Below are positions 36,119 to 44,940 of a stretch of DNA of 64,000 bases, one piece after another. Where the stretch lies: NCBI RefSeq assembly GCF_020215645.1, contig NZ_CP084058.1, forward strand, positions 10,594,501-10,658,500. Direction: 5' to 3'. The stretch comes from Nonomuraea gerenzanensis (GTDB lineage Bacteria; Actinomycetota; Actinomycetes; Streptosporangiales; Streptosporangiaceae). Below the pieces are notes generated by a model. The model saw nothing but the letters and a program-made list of their open reading frames with translations, had not been told where the DNA came from and did no database searches. A program made the position numbers and the translations under genes. The first letter of the stretch is position 1; each line of letters starts with the position of its first letter.

Positions 36119-36951
36119 CAGGTGCTCACTCCATGTGCGCGCAGCAGGTCGTTGATCGAGGATTTGCCGTGCCGCCGTCCCGGCTCCAGGCGCTTGATCA
36201 CCAGCACGCAGGGCAGGCCGAACGTGCCGCCGGCGAACTCCTTCGCCCGCGTGCCGGTCACGGCCACGCACCACGGCGGGATCCGGCCGCGGGACAACTC
36301 CTCGCCCGTCTCGGTGTCGATCACCGGGATGGACGCGGACAGGATCGTCCCGGCGCCCACCACCGCGCCCTGACCGACCCGGGCGCCCTCGACGATCATC
36401 GCCCGGCTGCCGATCAGCACGTCGTCCTCGATCACCACCGGCGCGGCGTTGGGCGGCTCCAGCACCCCTCCGACGCCGACGCCGCCGGACAGGTGCACGT
36501 TCCTGCCGATCTGGGCGCACGAGCCCACCGTGGCCCACGTGTCGACCATCGTCCCCGCGCCCACGTACGCGCCGATGTTGGTGAAGGACGGCATGAGCAC
36601 CACGCCCGGCGCCAGGTACGAGCCCCAGCGCGCGATCGCCCCCGGCACCACCCGCACGCCGTCGAACGAGCTCTTCAGCGGATGCCTGTCGTGGTGCTGG
36701 AAGTCGCCCACCTGGGAACGTGCCAGGCCGAGCACCTGGAAGCTGAGCAGGATCGCCCGTTTGGCCCGCTCGTCCACGACCACCTCGTCGCCCACCACCG
36801 TGGCGGCCCTGGCCTCGCCCCTGTCGAGCAGGTCGACCGCGCCGACCACCAAGTGCCGCGCTTCGGCGTCGGCCGGCGACAGCTCCGCGCGGCGCTCCCA
36901 CAACTCGTCCACCACGGAGGGGATCGGTGACGAGGTGCTCACTTGACTCAT
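36118..36951 (-). CDS. dapD: Tetrahydrodipicolinate N-succinyltransferase
   Basis: A 277-residue left-handed beta-helix transferase. Hexapeptide-type repeats are evident in RWGSYLAPGVVLMPSFTNIG, AYVGAGTMVDTWATVGSCAQ and IGRNVHLSGGVGVGGVLEPP, and the C-terminal DTETGEELSRGRIPPWCVAV and KRLEPGRRHGKSSINDLLR are typical of actinobacterial DapD. It succinylates tetrahydrodipicolinate using succinyl-CoA. TAAGCT (36960-36965) lies 8 nt before ATG 36951. The coding start is back-to-back with the divergent gene at 36989. Confidence 0.94.
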   Translation of the reverse strand: MSQVSTSSPIPSVVDELWERRAELSPADAEARHLVVGAVDLLDRGEARAATVVGDEVVVDERAKRAILLSFQVLGLARSQVGDFQHHDRHPLKSSFDGVRVVPGAIARWGSYLAPGVVLMPSFTNIGAYVGAGTMVDTWATVGSCAQIGRNVHLSGGVGVGGVLEPPNAAPVVIEDDVLIGSRAMIVEGARVGQGAVVGAGTILSASIPVIDTETGEELSRGRIPPWCVAVTGTRAKEFAGGTFGLPCVLVIKRLEPGRRHGKSSINDLLRAHGVST

Positions 36952-36959
36952 GGCCACGG

Positions 36960-36981
36960 AGCTTATCCGGCCGGGTAGGTT
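36960..36981. promoter_or_regulatory. Divergent -10 elements of dapD and the lysozyme-like gene
   Basis: TAAGCT on the minus strand (36965-36960) faces dapD with 8 nt to its ATG; TAGGTT on the plus strand (36976-36981) faces the lysozyme-like gene with 7 nt to its GTG. Both transcripts would be leaderless, and the two promoters overlap upstream. Confidence 0.5.
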
Positions 36982-36988
36982 TTTCAGG

Positions 36989-37807
36989 GTGCGCCTGCGC
37001 TTCTCACGTGGAGTCATCACCATCGCGATCATCGTCGTCGTGCTCGCCGTGGGCGTCTCCGTGGGCCTGTACCAGTTGCTGAAGCGGACACCCCTCGCCG
37101 AGCCGCCCGAGGCGTTCTGCTCGGTGACCACGCCCGACGGCGCGCGTACGCTCTCGCCCGAGCAGGCCCAGATCGCCGCCACCATCGCGGCCGTCGCGGC
37201 GCGCCGCGGGCTGCCTGAGCGGGCCGTGGTGATCGCGTACGCCACGGCGATGCAGGAGTCGAAGATCCAGAACCTCGACCACGGCGACCGCGACTCGGTC
37301 GGCGTGTTCCAGCAGCGCGAGTCGCAGGGCTGGGGCACCAAGAAGCAGATCATGGACCCCGTCTACGCCACGAACAAGTTCTTCGCCGCGCTGGTCAAGG
37401 TCAAGAACTACCGGAAGATCCCGCTGGCGGAGGCGGCACAGGCCGTGCAGCGCTCGGCGGGCGGGTACGCGTACGCGCCGCACGAGACGGAGGCCAAGAT
37501 CCTCGCCGCCGCGTTCACCGGGCGGGTCCCCAAGTCGGTGCACTGCTGGTACCCGCCGGCCAAGACCACTCCCGCTCCGCAGCCGCGCACCGCCGAGGCG
37601 CGCAAGCAGCTCGCCAGGGCGATGGGCAGCACGGCGATCACCACGAAGAAGCGCGGCTGGCTGGTGGCCGCCTGGTCGGTGGCGCACGCCGAGCGGTACG
37701 CGCTGAGCAAGGTCGGCTACAACGGCGCCACCTGGGTCAACGACCCGAAGGCCGACGGCTGGCGGCAGGGCGGCGCGGCCGGCGCGCGCAAGGTGGAGCT
37801 GGCGTAA
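36989..37807 (+). CDS. Membrane-anchored lysozyme-like protein
   Basis: A 272-residue protein with one N-terminal transmembrane or signal helix (GVITIAIIVVVLAVGVSVGL). The outer domain reads VVIAYATAMQESKIQNLDHG and DRDSVGVFQQRESQGWGTKK, which resembles the catalytic Glu region of lysozyme-like transglycosylases, followed by MDPVYATNKFFAALVKV and QAVQRSAGGYAYAPHETEAK. I infer a role in peptidoglycan turnover. GTG 36989 is chosen over ATG 36950 because TAGGTT (36976-36981) is 7 nt upstream; the ATG would coincide with the dapD start. C-terminal 60 residues are unassigned. Confidence 0.75.
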   Translation: MRLRFSRGVITIAIIVVVLAVGVSVGLYQLLKRTPLAEPPEAFCSVTTPDGARTLSPEQAQIAATIAAVAARRGLPERAVVIAYATAMQESKIQNLDHGDRDSVGVFQQRESQGWGTKKQIMDPVYATNKFFAALVKVKNYRKIPLAEAAQAVQRSAGGYAYAPHETEAKILAAAFTGRVPKSVHCWYPPAKTTPAPQPRTAEARKQLARAMGSTAITTKKRGWLVAAWSVAHAERYALSKVGYNGATWVNDPKADGWRQGGAAGARKVELA

Positions 37808-37820
37808 GGGCGTCCGGGGC

Positions 37821-37890
37821 GGGCGCGAACCGGACAGGGCGGCCGGCGGGCGCGAACCGGACAGGGCGGCCGGCGGGCGCGAACCGGACG
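37821..37890. repeat. 27-bp tandem repeat, about 2.6 copies
   Basis: Units beginning GGGCGCGAACCGGACAGGGC at 37821 and 37848, with a partial third from 37875, fill the gap between two convergent genes. The rest up to 37930 is GC-rich derivative sequence. Confidence 0.85.
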
Positions 37891-37929
37891 GCGGGCGAGC
37901 GGCCGGCGGACGGCCGGCAGGTGCGGCCG

Positions 37930-38589
37930 CTACGAGGCGCGGCGGACGATCGAGATGGAGCCGGGCGGGAGGGGCTGGGCGTAGCTGGCGGTCCAGGAGC
38001 CGCCCTGGATGCGCTCGAACGACAGCAGCCGCCCGTCGGAGGCCCGGTAGTCGGCGAAGTCGAGCAGCCCCCTGTCGGGATTGCCGGTGTCGCCCTCGCT
38101 GCGGAAGGCGGCCGTGCCCCGGTCCATCGGGAAGAACTCCACGCCCTCCATGATGAGCATGCTCTTGGCCGGCACCATGCCCTGCGTGGGCACGTCGTTC
38201 CAGAGCTGCACCTCCAGGTGCGGCGGGTCACCCGCGCGCACCTCGACCGAGAGCCACTGGAACCGCCGCGAGGCGTCACGCAGCAGGAACTCGGTCCACT
38301 GCTGCCCCTGCCAGGAGATGTACATGGCGCCGAGCACGCGGGCGGGAGCTCCGAGCACCTCGATCCGGTCGCCGATCCGGATCGTGCGGGGGTCGGTGTA
38401 GTCGGTGCCGACCTGGCCGGCGGCGCTCACCGGCGCCGCCAGCGGGGCCTCGACCGCAGCGACCTCGGCAGGCGCCGCACTCGTACGGCGGCCCTTCCTG
38501 TCTTGCCGCAACGTGGCCCAGAAGGCCCCGAGCAGCAGCAGGACGGTGGCGACGCTCAGCCCGAGTACGACCATGGAGGTCACGCTCAT
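37930..38589 (-). CDS. DUF4178 domain protein, membrane-anchored
   Basis: A 219-residue protein with an N-terminal transmembrane helix (SMVVLGLSVATVLLLLGAFW) and a single DUF4178-type beta domain: IRIGDRIEVLGAPARVLGAM, then YISWQGQQWTEFLLRDASRR and FQWLSVEV. Related proteins often occur with membrane-stress or potassium-channel-like operons, but no such partner is next to it. Function unknown. It lies 95 nt from dapC on the same strand. Confidence 0.78.
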   Translation of the reverse strand: MSVTSMVVLGLSVATVLLLLGAFWATLRQDRKGRRTSAAPAEVAAVEAPLAAPVSAAGQVGTDYTDPRTIRIGDRIEVLGAPARVLGAMYISWQGQQWTEFLLRDASRRFQWLSVEVRAGDPPHLEVQLWNDVPTQGMVPAKSMLIMEGVEFFPMDRGTAAFRSEGDTGNPDRGLLDFADYRASDGRLLSFERIQGGSWTASYAQPLPPGSISIVRRAS

Positions 38590-38684
38590 CGATCAGCTCG
38601 CTCCACTCGCGGTCTGCCTCGGCGTTAGCCGTTATTGATGTATGCGTGTCAAGCCGGCGCTGCGGCTCGCTATGACGGGCGATC

Positions 38685-39755
38685 CTACTGGAGGCGGCGC
38701 ACCGCCGCACCGATCCGTTCGTCGGTCGCGGTGACGGCGATGCGGATGTGCCGTCCACCTGCCGATCCGTAGAACTCGCCCGGCGCGACCAAAATCCCGA
38801 TTTCGGAAAGCTTGCCTACCTGATCCCAGGCGCTCTGCCCGTTGGAGGCCCAGAAGTACAGACCCGCCGTGGAATGGTCGATGCTCCAGCCGGCCCTCTC
38901 CAGCGCGGGGCGCAGCACGGTGCGGCGGGCGGCGTACAGCTCGCGCTGGCGGTCGGCGTGCTCGTCGTCGGAGAACGCCGCCGTCATGGCCGCCTGGACG
39001 GGCTGGGGCATCAGCATGCCCGCGTGCTTGCGTGTCTCCAGCAGCCTCTTGACCAGGGCGGGGTCGCCGGTCACGAACCCGGCGCGGTAGCCCGCCAGGT
39101 TGGAGCGCTTGGAGAGCGAGTGGACGGCGAGCAGCCCCTCGTGGGAGCCGCCGCAGACGTCGGGATGCAGGATCGAGATCGGCTGTTCCTCCCAGCCCAG
39201 CTCGATGTAGCACTCGTCGGAGGCCACGACGGCGCCGCGCTCGCGGGCCCAGGCCACGACCTTGCGCAGGTGCTCGGCGGGCAGCACCCGGCCCGTGGGG
39301 TTGCCGGGTGAGTTCACCCAGATGAGGTCCACCGGCTCGGGGCCGAGCGCGAGCGTGCTGTCGGAGGCGGTGCCGACCGCCCCCGCGAGCCGGGCGCCCA
39401 CGTCGTAGGTGGGGTAGGCCAGCTCGGGGAAGACCACCCGCTTGGCGCCCAGGTAGGTGGGCAGCCACGCGACGAACTCCTTGGACCCGATCAGCGGCAG
39501 CACGTCCTGCTGGTCGACCGTGACACCGTGCCTGCGGCCCAGCCACCCGGCGGCGGCCTCGCGCAACGCCTTGGTGCCGTGGGTGAAGGGGTAGCCGGGG
39601 CTGTCGGACGCCTGCGTGAGCGCGTCCTGGACGAGCCGGGGCACGGGGTCGACCGGCGTGCCGATCGACAGGTCGACGATCCCGTCGGGATGCGCCAGCG
39701 CGCGCTCCTTGTACGGCTCCAGCCGATCCCAGGGGAAGTCAGGCAGCTTGTTCAC
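38685..39755 (-). CDS. dapC: Succinyldiaminopimelate transaminase
   Basis: A 356-residue fold-type I PLP aminotransferase. Motifs: PGYPFTHGTKALREAAAGWL, VNSPGNPTGRVLP, VVASDECYIELGW (PLP-ring Asp and Tyr), and HSLSKRSNLAGYRAGFVTG with the PLP lysine near residue 215. It converts N-succinyl-2-amino-6-ketopimelate to N-succinyl-LL-DAP, completing the succinylase branch with dapD and dapE in the same window. GTG 39755 has GGAG 7 nt upstream; placement next to fdxA matches Rv1178-Rv1177. Confidence 0.9.
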   Translation of the reverse strand: MNKLPDFPWDRLEPYKERALAHPDGIVDLSIGTPVDPVPRLVQDALTQASDSPGYPFTHGTKALREAAAGWLGRRHGVTVDQQDVLPLIGSKEFVAWLPTYLGAKRVVFPELAYPTYDVGARLAGAVGTASDSTLALGPEPVDLIWVNSPGNPTGRVLPAEHLRKVVAWARERGAVVASDECYIELGWEEQPISILHPDVCGGSHEGLLAVHSLSKRSNLAGYRAGFVTGDPALVKRLLETRKHAGMLMPQPVQAAMTAAFSDDEHADRQRELYAARRTVLRPALERAGWSIDHSTAGLYFWASNGQSAWDQVGKLSEIGILVAPGEFYGSAGGRHIRIAVTATDERIGAAVRRLQ

Positions 39756-39887
39756 GATTCTCCAGGGTGTTGCGTTGCCGTACCGATGCGCGGGCACGCG
39801 TGCGGACGGGGCGCATCCACCTGGCGCCGGATGCCCCCGTGCGCGGCGTGACAGAACTCGCCGAGCGGCCCTGTAGGAGCGGCCCTG

Positions 39888-39934
39888 TCAGTGGCCTCTC
39901 AGTGGCCCTCTCAGTGGCCCTCTTAGTGGTCCTC
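39888..39934. repeat. 12-bp tandem repeat at the 3' end of the ferredoxin gene
   Basis: Four units of the form TCAGTGGCCCTC (one lacks a base), the last of which contains the fdxA stop codon. On the minus strand each unit reads as a copy of the last codons plus stop. Confidence 0.85.
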
Positions 39935-40249
39935 GCCCTGCGGCGGCAGCGCCGCCACGACCGGGTGGTCCTTGTCGATCTTGCCGACCTTCGAGGCCCC
40001 ACCGGGCGAGCCGAGGTCCTCGAAGAAGTCCACGTTCGCCTTGTAGAAGTCCTTCCACTGCTCGGGAAGGTCGTCCTCGTAGAAAATCGCCTCGACGGGG
40101 CACACAGGCTCGCACGCGCCGCAGTCCACGCACTCGTCGGGGTGGATGTAAAGCATGCGCTCGCCCTCGTAGATGCAATCGACGGGGCACTCCTCGATGC
40201 ACGCCTTGTCCAGGACGTCCACGCAAGGCTGCGCGATGACGTAGGTCAC
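39923..40249 (-). CDS. fdxA: 7Fe-8S ferredoxin
   Basis: A 108-residue ferredoxin. The first cluster site is [17 protein letters not shown] (C-x7-C spacing, typical of a 3Fe-4S plus partner Cys) and the second [11 protein letters not shown] (4Fe-4S). This is the actinobacterial FdxA/FdxC type that feeds electrons to cytochromes P450 and other reductases. GTG 40249, giving the usual MTYVIAQPC start, has GGAG 6 nt upstream; the longer ATG frame at 40276 is not needed. The extreme 3' end lies in a 12-bp tandem repeat. Confidence 0.94.
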   Translation of the reverse strand: MTYVIAQPCVDVLDKACIEECPVDCIYEGERMLYIHPDECVDCGACEPVCPVEAIFYEDDLPEQWKDFYKANVDFFEDLGSPGGASKVGKIDKDHPVVAALPPQGEDH

Positions 40250-40355
40250 CTCGAGCTCCTTCTTCTCCAGCACCATGGCATGACTCTGACCGCGGTTTGC
40301 TACGCCCTAGTATTGCCGTGCTTGCCAGCTGGCCGAAACGGAGGGTGGCAAACTC

Positions 40356-40592
40356 GTGGTCGCACGCCTCGTGATCGCCATCACAAGTCAGGACATCGGC
40401 GCACGGATCACCACCCGAAGACGCGTTCCCGGCGGGTTTCGCGACGCGGTGGGCATCCTCGTGTCGTGGGCGGATGGAGTGCTCGAAGTACGCAAGAAGG
40501 ACGGCACCCTGGTGACGATCCCGGAGGAGAGCCTGGTGGCCGCCATGGTCGTTCCGGCCGCGCCTCCTCGACCTGGGCGAATGCAACAGTAA
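40356..40592 (+). CDS. Small SH3-like domain protein, resembling the N-terminus of Rv0428c-type GNATs
   Basis: A 78-residue protein: ITSQDIGARITTRRRVPGGF, then RDAVGILVSWADGVLEVRKK and DGTLVTIPEESLVAAMVVP. The strand pattern and the V-x-T-R-x-G/DG-T motifs resemble the small barrel found before the acetyltransferase domain in some actinobacterial GNAT proteins; here the GNAT domain is absent. It may be a truncated relic or a free-standing domain. GGAGGG lies about 9 nt before GTG 40356. The lipoprotein gene starts 11 nt after its stop. Confidence 0.65.
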   Translation: MVARLVIAITSQDIGARITTRRRVPGGFRDAVGILVSWADGVLEVRKKDGTLVTIPEESLVAAMVVPAAPPRPGRMQQ

Positions 40593-40603
40593 GTATTCGT
40601 TGT

Positions 40604-41674
40604 GTGACTGTACGTACCTGCGCCGCCGCAGCAGCCATCCTCGCCAGCGCCGGATGCGGCGCGTCGTCCACCGAGTCCACCACCACAGAGACCAAGAACC
40701 TGCCGCCGGTCAACGCCCAGGCCGCCTCGATGAAGGCCGGCTTCGGCACCATGGAGCGCCTGGCCGAGGCCGCCCGGCGCGAGGGCGAGCTGAACGTGAT
40801 CGCCCTGCCCCGCGACTGGGTCAACTACGGCGAGATCATCGACACCTTCGCCGACAAGTACGAGATCAAGGTCAACCAGCTCGAACCCGGGGCCAGCAGC
40901 GCGCGAGAGCTGGAGATCGCCTCGAAGCTCAAGCCCGACGTCTTCGACCTGACCATGGACGTGGCGGTGTCGGGGGCCGACCGCTTCGCCCCGTACAAGG
41001 TGCAGGGCTGGCAGGACCTGCCCGACCACGTCAAGGACCCGTCCGGCGCCTGGTACGCCGCCTACGGCGGCTACATGTCCATCGGGTACGACCCCCGCGA
41101 GGTCAAGCCGCCCGCCTCGTTCGCCGACCTGCTCAAGCCCGGCCACCGGGTCGCGCTCGACGGCGACCCGCTGCGCTCGGCCGCCGCGTTCGACGGCGTG
41201 ATGGCGGCCTCCCTGCGCGCCGGGGTGCCGCGGCCCGAGCAGGGCGTGGCGCTGTTCGCCAAGCTGAAGCAGGAGGGGCGGCTCACCGACCCGGCCAAGG
41301 CCAACGTCATCGTCGCCTGGGACCACCTGAACGCGGCGCGCGGCGCCCACTCCCCCGACCGCTGGAAGGTCGCGATCCCGCGCGACAGTGCACTCGGCGG
41401 CTACCACGTGCAGGCCGTCAGCAAAGCGGCCCCGCACCCGGCGGCGGCCCGGCTGTGGCAGGAGTTCCTGTTCTCCGACGAGGGCCAGAACCTGCTCCAG
41501 AAGGGCTTCGCCCGCCCGGCGCGCGGCGAGGCGATGCTCATGAAGGGCACGCTCGACACCGAGCAGGCCGCGAAACTGCCCAGGCCGCCCGGGCCGCCCG
41601 TGCTCATGACGATCCCCCAGGCGGACGCCGCGAAGGCGTACCTGAGGAAGGAGTGGGCGAAGAGCGTGGGATGA
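40604..41674 (+). CDS. Extracellular solute-binding lipoprotein
   Basis: A 356-residue ABC-type binding protein, spermidine/putrescine or iron type. A short signal ends in a lipobox with Cys18 (AAILASAGC). The mature part begins with a Thr/Ser linker and has LNVIALPRDWVNYGEIIDTF, YGGYMSIGYDPREVKPPASF and a C-terminal HPAAARLWQEFLFSDEGQNL typical of the family. No permease or ATPase genes lie nearby, so it is an orphan that must use a distant transporter or serve as a sensor. GTG start without clear ribosome site; probably co-transcribed with 40356. Confidence 0.83.
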   Translation: MTVRTCAAAAAILASAGCGASSTESTTTETKNLPPVNAQAASMKAGFGTMERLAEAARREGELNVIALPRDWVNYGEIIDTFADKYEIKVNQLEPGASSARELEIASKLKPDVFDLTMDVAVSGADRFAPYKVQGWQDLPDHVKDPSGAWYAAYGGYMSIGYDPREVKPPASFADLLKPGHRVALDGDPLRSAAAFDGVMAASLRAGVPRPEQGVALFAKLKQEGRLTDPAKANVIVAWDHLNAARGAHSPDRWKVAIPRDSALGGYHVQAVSKAAPHPAAARLWQEFLFSDEGQNLLQKGFARPARGEAMLMKGTLDTEQAAKLPRPPGPPVLMTIPQADAAKAYLRKEWAKSVG

Positions 41675-41776
41675 GTCCGAAGTGACTTGATATGTCGTAG
41701 GGACGATCAGGCTCTAAAGTGAACAGACAGCACGGCCACGGGGGCCCGATGTCTGATCGAATGTGAGCTGATCGTC

Positions 41777-42553
41777 TTGCGATACGACGCACCGAGCTTG
41801 GAGCGGTGGAACAGTCGCGCCTACGACAGCAGCTTCGGCTACGTCTCCACGCAGGGTGCGCCACTGGTCGACCTGCTGGACCCGCGGCCCGGCGAGCGCG
41901 TGCTCGACCTCGGTTGCGGCACCGGGGTGCTGACCGCGCAGATCGCCTTCAGAGGGGCCGAGGTCCTCGGCATCGACGGCTCCGCCGCGATGATCGAGAA
42001 GGCACTCGCCCAGTATCCCGGCCTCGACTTCATCATCGGCGACGGGCACGACTTCACGGTCGTGGACCCGTACGACGCGGTGTTCTCCAACGCCGCGCTG
42101 CACTGGATGAGCCGCGAGCCCGGCGCCGTGATCGCCAGCGTCCGCGAGGCACTCAAGCCTGGCGGGCGCTTCGTCGCGGAGATGGGCGGCGCGGGCAACT
42201 GCGCCGAGCTGACCACCGCGATGCTGACCGCCTGGCGCGAGTACGGCCTGCGCGAGCCCGAGCTGCCGTGGTACTTTCCCACGCCTGCCGAGTACGCCCG
42301 CCGCCTCGAGCAGGAGGGGTTCGTGGTCAGGTTGCTGGAGTACTTCGACCGGCCCACTCCCCTGGACGAGTGCCCCGGCGGGGCCGCCGACTGGGTGCGC
42401 ATGTTCGCCGCCTCGGTGCTCGAAGGGCTTCCCCCCGAGATCGTGGAACCCCTGCTCCGACGCGTGAACGAGCTCGCCGCGCCCGCGCTTCGCAGGGAGA
42501 CTGGCTGGATGGCCGACTACGTGCGTCTACGCTTTGCCGCTGTTCGGCGTTGA
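41777..42553 (+). CDS. Class I SAM methyltransferase (trans-aconitate methyltransferase-like)
   Basis: A 258-residue methyltransferase. The SAM motif is VLDLGCGTGVLTAQIA (about residues 43-58), followed by VLGIDGSAAMI, the acidic DFIIGDGHDF, and FSNAALHWM, the pattern of trans-aconitate 2-methyltransferases. C-terminal part: WYFPTPAEYARRLEQEGFVV. TTG 41777 is the only start upstream of the SAM motif that gives a full domain; ribosome site weak. Substrate unknown. Confidence 0.83.
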   Translation: MRYDAPSLERWNSRAYDSSFGYVSTQGAPLVDLLDPRPGERVLDLGCGTGVLTAQIAFRGAEVLGIDGSAAMIEKALAQYPGLDFIIGDGHDFTVVDPYDAVFSNAALHWMSREPGAVIASVREALKPGGRFVAEMGGAGNCAELTTAMLTAWREYGLREPELPWYFPTPAEYARRLEQEGFVVRLLEYFDRPTPLDECPGGAADWVRMFAASVLEGLPPEIVEPLLRRVNELAAPALRRETGWMADYVRLRFAAVRR

Positions 42554-42665
42554 TGCGTCGAGCATGATGCGTAGGGCTGATTTGCCGGACTATGGTCTGT
42601 TCCGTGGGCGGCGAGATTATGGCTGCACCGCTGCGGCGGCGTGAGGGGCTGGTGAACGGAACGGG

Positions 42666-44936
42666 ATGAACTTCTGCCTGAGCGACCTCGTACCACCGTT
42701 GAGGTGGAGCGACTCGTCGACGATCACGCTACTCACCGGGCAGCCGGACCTGCCGGATGCGTGGTGGCGCAGTTTGCCCATGCCGCGGGTGCTGGCCGCG
42801 ATCGGCCCCGAGTCCCTGGGCGAGCTGCTGACGGAGATCGCCCTTGAGCACTGGCCCGCGGCGGCGGTGGGCGACGTCCTGCCTGCGCTGCACGTCCTGG
42901 ACCCGGAGGAGGCTGACGAGCCCGCCGTCGCGATCGCGCTCGACCGCGCCGGGTCGTGGGCCGGGCTGCTCGCGCTGACCAGCCGGGAGCTGGTGGACCA
43001 GCCGTTCATCCAGGCCCGGCCGGTGCTGAACACGTTGTTCTCCGCCGTTCTGGTGCGGCTGGCGCATCCGCACGGCGAGGACGTGTCCGCGCACGTGCAC
43101 GTGTCCCGCGAGGTGGCGCTCGGTCATGCGCCGGTGGAGCTTGAGCCGGGGGCCGCCGTCGGGCGCTCGTACGTCGCCGATGAGGCTGAGTCGGCCGCTG
43201 CGGCGCCGGAGCGGGCCGGGGTGGGTGAGGAATCGGTTCCGGGGGCGGTCGGCGCGCAGCACGGCGCTGAGGGCGTCGAGGGGCGTGATGCCGACGGCGA
43301 GGGCGAGCGCGAGCCCGCCGACGCGGCTCACTTCGCCGAGGAGCCGGCCGCCGAGGCCGAGCGTGCCCCCGAGGACGCCTATGCCGAGGACGCCTACGCC
43401 GGAAACGACTACGCCGGCGATGCGCTCGCCGGGGACGCCCTCGACGCCGGGCACGGCGAGCCGCACGAGGCCGACGCACACGAGGCCGACGCACACGAGG
43501 CCGACGCACACGAGGCCGACGCACACGAGGCCGACGCGCACGAGGCCGACGCGCACGACGAAAGCGCCGAGCACCATGAGGCCGCTGGGCAGGAGGAGCG
43601 CGCCGGGCACCAGGAGAGCGCCACGCTCGACGAGGAGCTCGACGGCGAGGAGCAGGACGCGGCCGAGCGGGTCGTGGACGCCGACGCGGAGCCGGTCTCC
43701 GACGAGGCCCACGAGCCGGAGCCCGAGCCGGTGCTGGACGCCGCCGACGAGCCCGCCCCCGACCCGGCGGCCCACGAGGCCGAGGCCCTCCAGGCGGAGG
43801 CCGCCCACGAGGGCGCCGCTCACGAGGACGCGGAAAGCCAGGAGCTACCCCAGCTCATCGAGGCCGCATTCGCCGGCCTCGACGACAAGAGCTGGGCCGT
43901 CGCCCAGAACCGGGTCTTCACCGACGAGCCCTCCGCCGTCGACCAGCTGGCCAAACTGTTCGCCGTCCCCCCGGCCGAGATCTCCGCCACCGAGGAAGAG
44001 CTGCGCGCCCGCCTAGACCGCTGGCTGTCGAGCGACGAAGCCGCCCCGTACCGGGCACACCTGGACGAGCTGGTCAGAACGCTAGGCCCGGCAGCCCCCA
44101 AGGAGCAGCTGATCAACGCGGCCGACTGGCACACCGTGGAGATCCAGGCGCTGGAGGTCCCCGCGTGGCAGTTCGTGCTGACCACGCTGGCCCCGCCCCC
44201 ACCGCCGCCTCCTCCGCAGCCGGAGCTCCCACCGCCACCGCTGCCGCAGCGCAAGCCGTACCAGCAGCAGCCGCCGCCGGTGGAGCTGGTGCCGTCGGCG
44301 TTCGGCCCGGTCGGGATCACCCCGCCGCCTCCGGGACCGCCGCAGTTCCAGGCGTTCACCCCGGCCGCCCCGCCCGTCCAGCCGATGCAGGAGGCCAACG
44401 GCGAGCAGGACAAGCCGTACCAGCCGCTGAAGGACGTCTCTCAGACGCGGCGCTGCTTCAGACAGCCCGACGGCCGCTGGTGGCTGCGCATCGACGTGAC
44501 GGCCGAGCAGCTCGCGGGCGGCGAGTGCGTGCTGCCGACGGGGTTCGCCTCGTACCTGGGGCTGTCGCCGGGCGAGAGCAGGACGGTCAGGAGCGCCGCG
44601 GGCGAGCTGACCATGGTCTGGCACGGCAAGCCGATCCTGCAGAGCATCGAGCGGCTCCTGGTGGACGTGGGCGCCCGGGAGGGCGGCCACCTGTTCCTGA
44701 CGCTGTCGGACGAGGGGGTGCTGCGCGCCAGGCACCTGCCGGTCGCCGCCCAGGGCGCCGAGAAGATCACCAAGGCGCTGCGCCTAGTGGGCTACACCGC
44801 CCCGGGAGGCACCCGCGACCAGGCGGCCAGGGTGATCGCCACCAGGATCGGCATGACGGGGCCCGTCGCCCTGCCCGACCTGCTCAACAGGCTCCGCGAA
44901 CGCGGGGATCGCGACCTGCTCGAACTCCTGGACTGA
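42666..44936 (+). CDS. Sigma-region-4-like paralogue A of a three-gene cluster, with acidic repeat insert
   Basis: A 756-residue protein of unknown function, clearly paralogous to the gene at 46810. Residues 1-115 (NFCLSDLVPPLRWSDSSTI, DAWWRSLPMPRVLAAIG) and 585-756 (YQPLKDVSQTRRCFRQPDGR to LLNRLRERGDRDLLELLD) match its N- and C-terminal domains. Residues 392-508 (PQLIEAAFAGLDDKSWAVAQ, FAVPPAEISATEEELRARL) align with the paralogue's sigma-region-4-like HTH but have lost the R-E-R-I-R-Q-I-E signature. Between them lie an acidic stretch (about 150-390) with six HEADA repeats and a proline-rich linker (508-580). The helicase gene starts 4 nt downstream. Confidence 0.75.
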   Translation: MNFCLSDLVPPLRWSDSSTITLLTGQPDLPDAWWRSLPMPRVLAAIGPESLGELLTEIALEHWPAAAVGDVLPALHVLDPEEADEPAVAIALDRAGSWAGLLALTSRELVDQPFIQARPVLNTLFSAVLVRLAHPHGEDVSAHVHVSREVALGHAPVELEPGAAVGRSYVADEAESAAAAPERAGVGEESVPGAVGAQHGAEGVEGRDADGEGEREPADAAHFAEEPAAEAERAPEDAYAEDAYAGNDYAGDALAGDALDAGHGEPHEADAHEADAHEADAHEADAHEADAHEADAHDESAEHHEAAGQEERAGHQESATLDEELDGEEQDAAERVVDADAEPVSDEAHEPEPEPVLDAADEPAPDPAAHEAEALQAEAAHEGAAHEDAESQELPQLIEAAFAGLDDKSWAVAQNRVFTDEPSAVDQLAKLFAVPPAEISATEEELRARLDRWLSSDEAAPYRAHLDELVRTLGPAAPKEQLINAADWHTVEIQALEVPAWQFVLTTLAPPPPPPPPQPELPPPPLPQRKPYQQQPPPVELVPSAFGPVGITPPPPGPPQFQAFTPAAPPVQPMQEANGEQDKPYQPLKDVSQTRRCFRQPDGRWWLRIDVTAEQLAGGECVLPTGFASYLGLSPGESRTVRSAAGELTMVWHGKPILQSIERLLVDVGAREGGHLFLTLSDEGVLRARHLPVAAQGAEKITKALRLVGYTAPGGTRDQAARVIATRIGMTGPVALPDLLNRLRERGDRDLLELLD
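43464..43553. repeat. Six 15-bp tandem repeats (HEADA) in paralogue A
   Basis: Units of CACGAGGCCGACGCA from 43464, every 15 bp, nearly identical; each encodes HEADA. The tract sits inside the acidic linker and is likely variable between strains. Confidence 0.9.
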
Positions 44937-44940
44937 GCCG

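Noticed and set aside
43464..43553. The regular 15-bp repeats as a CRISPR-like array
   Set aside because: Units are contiguous without spacers and encode HEADA in frame inside a gene.
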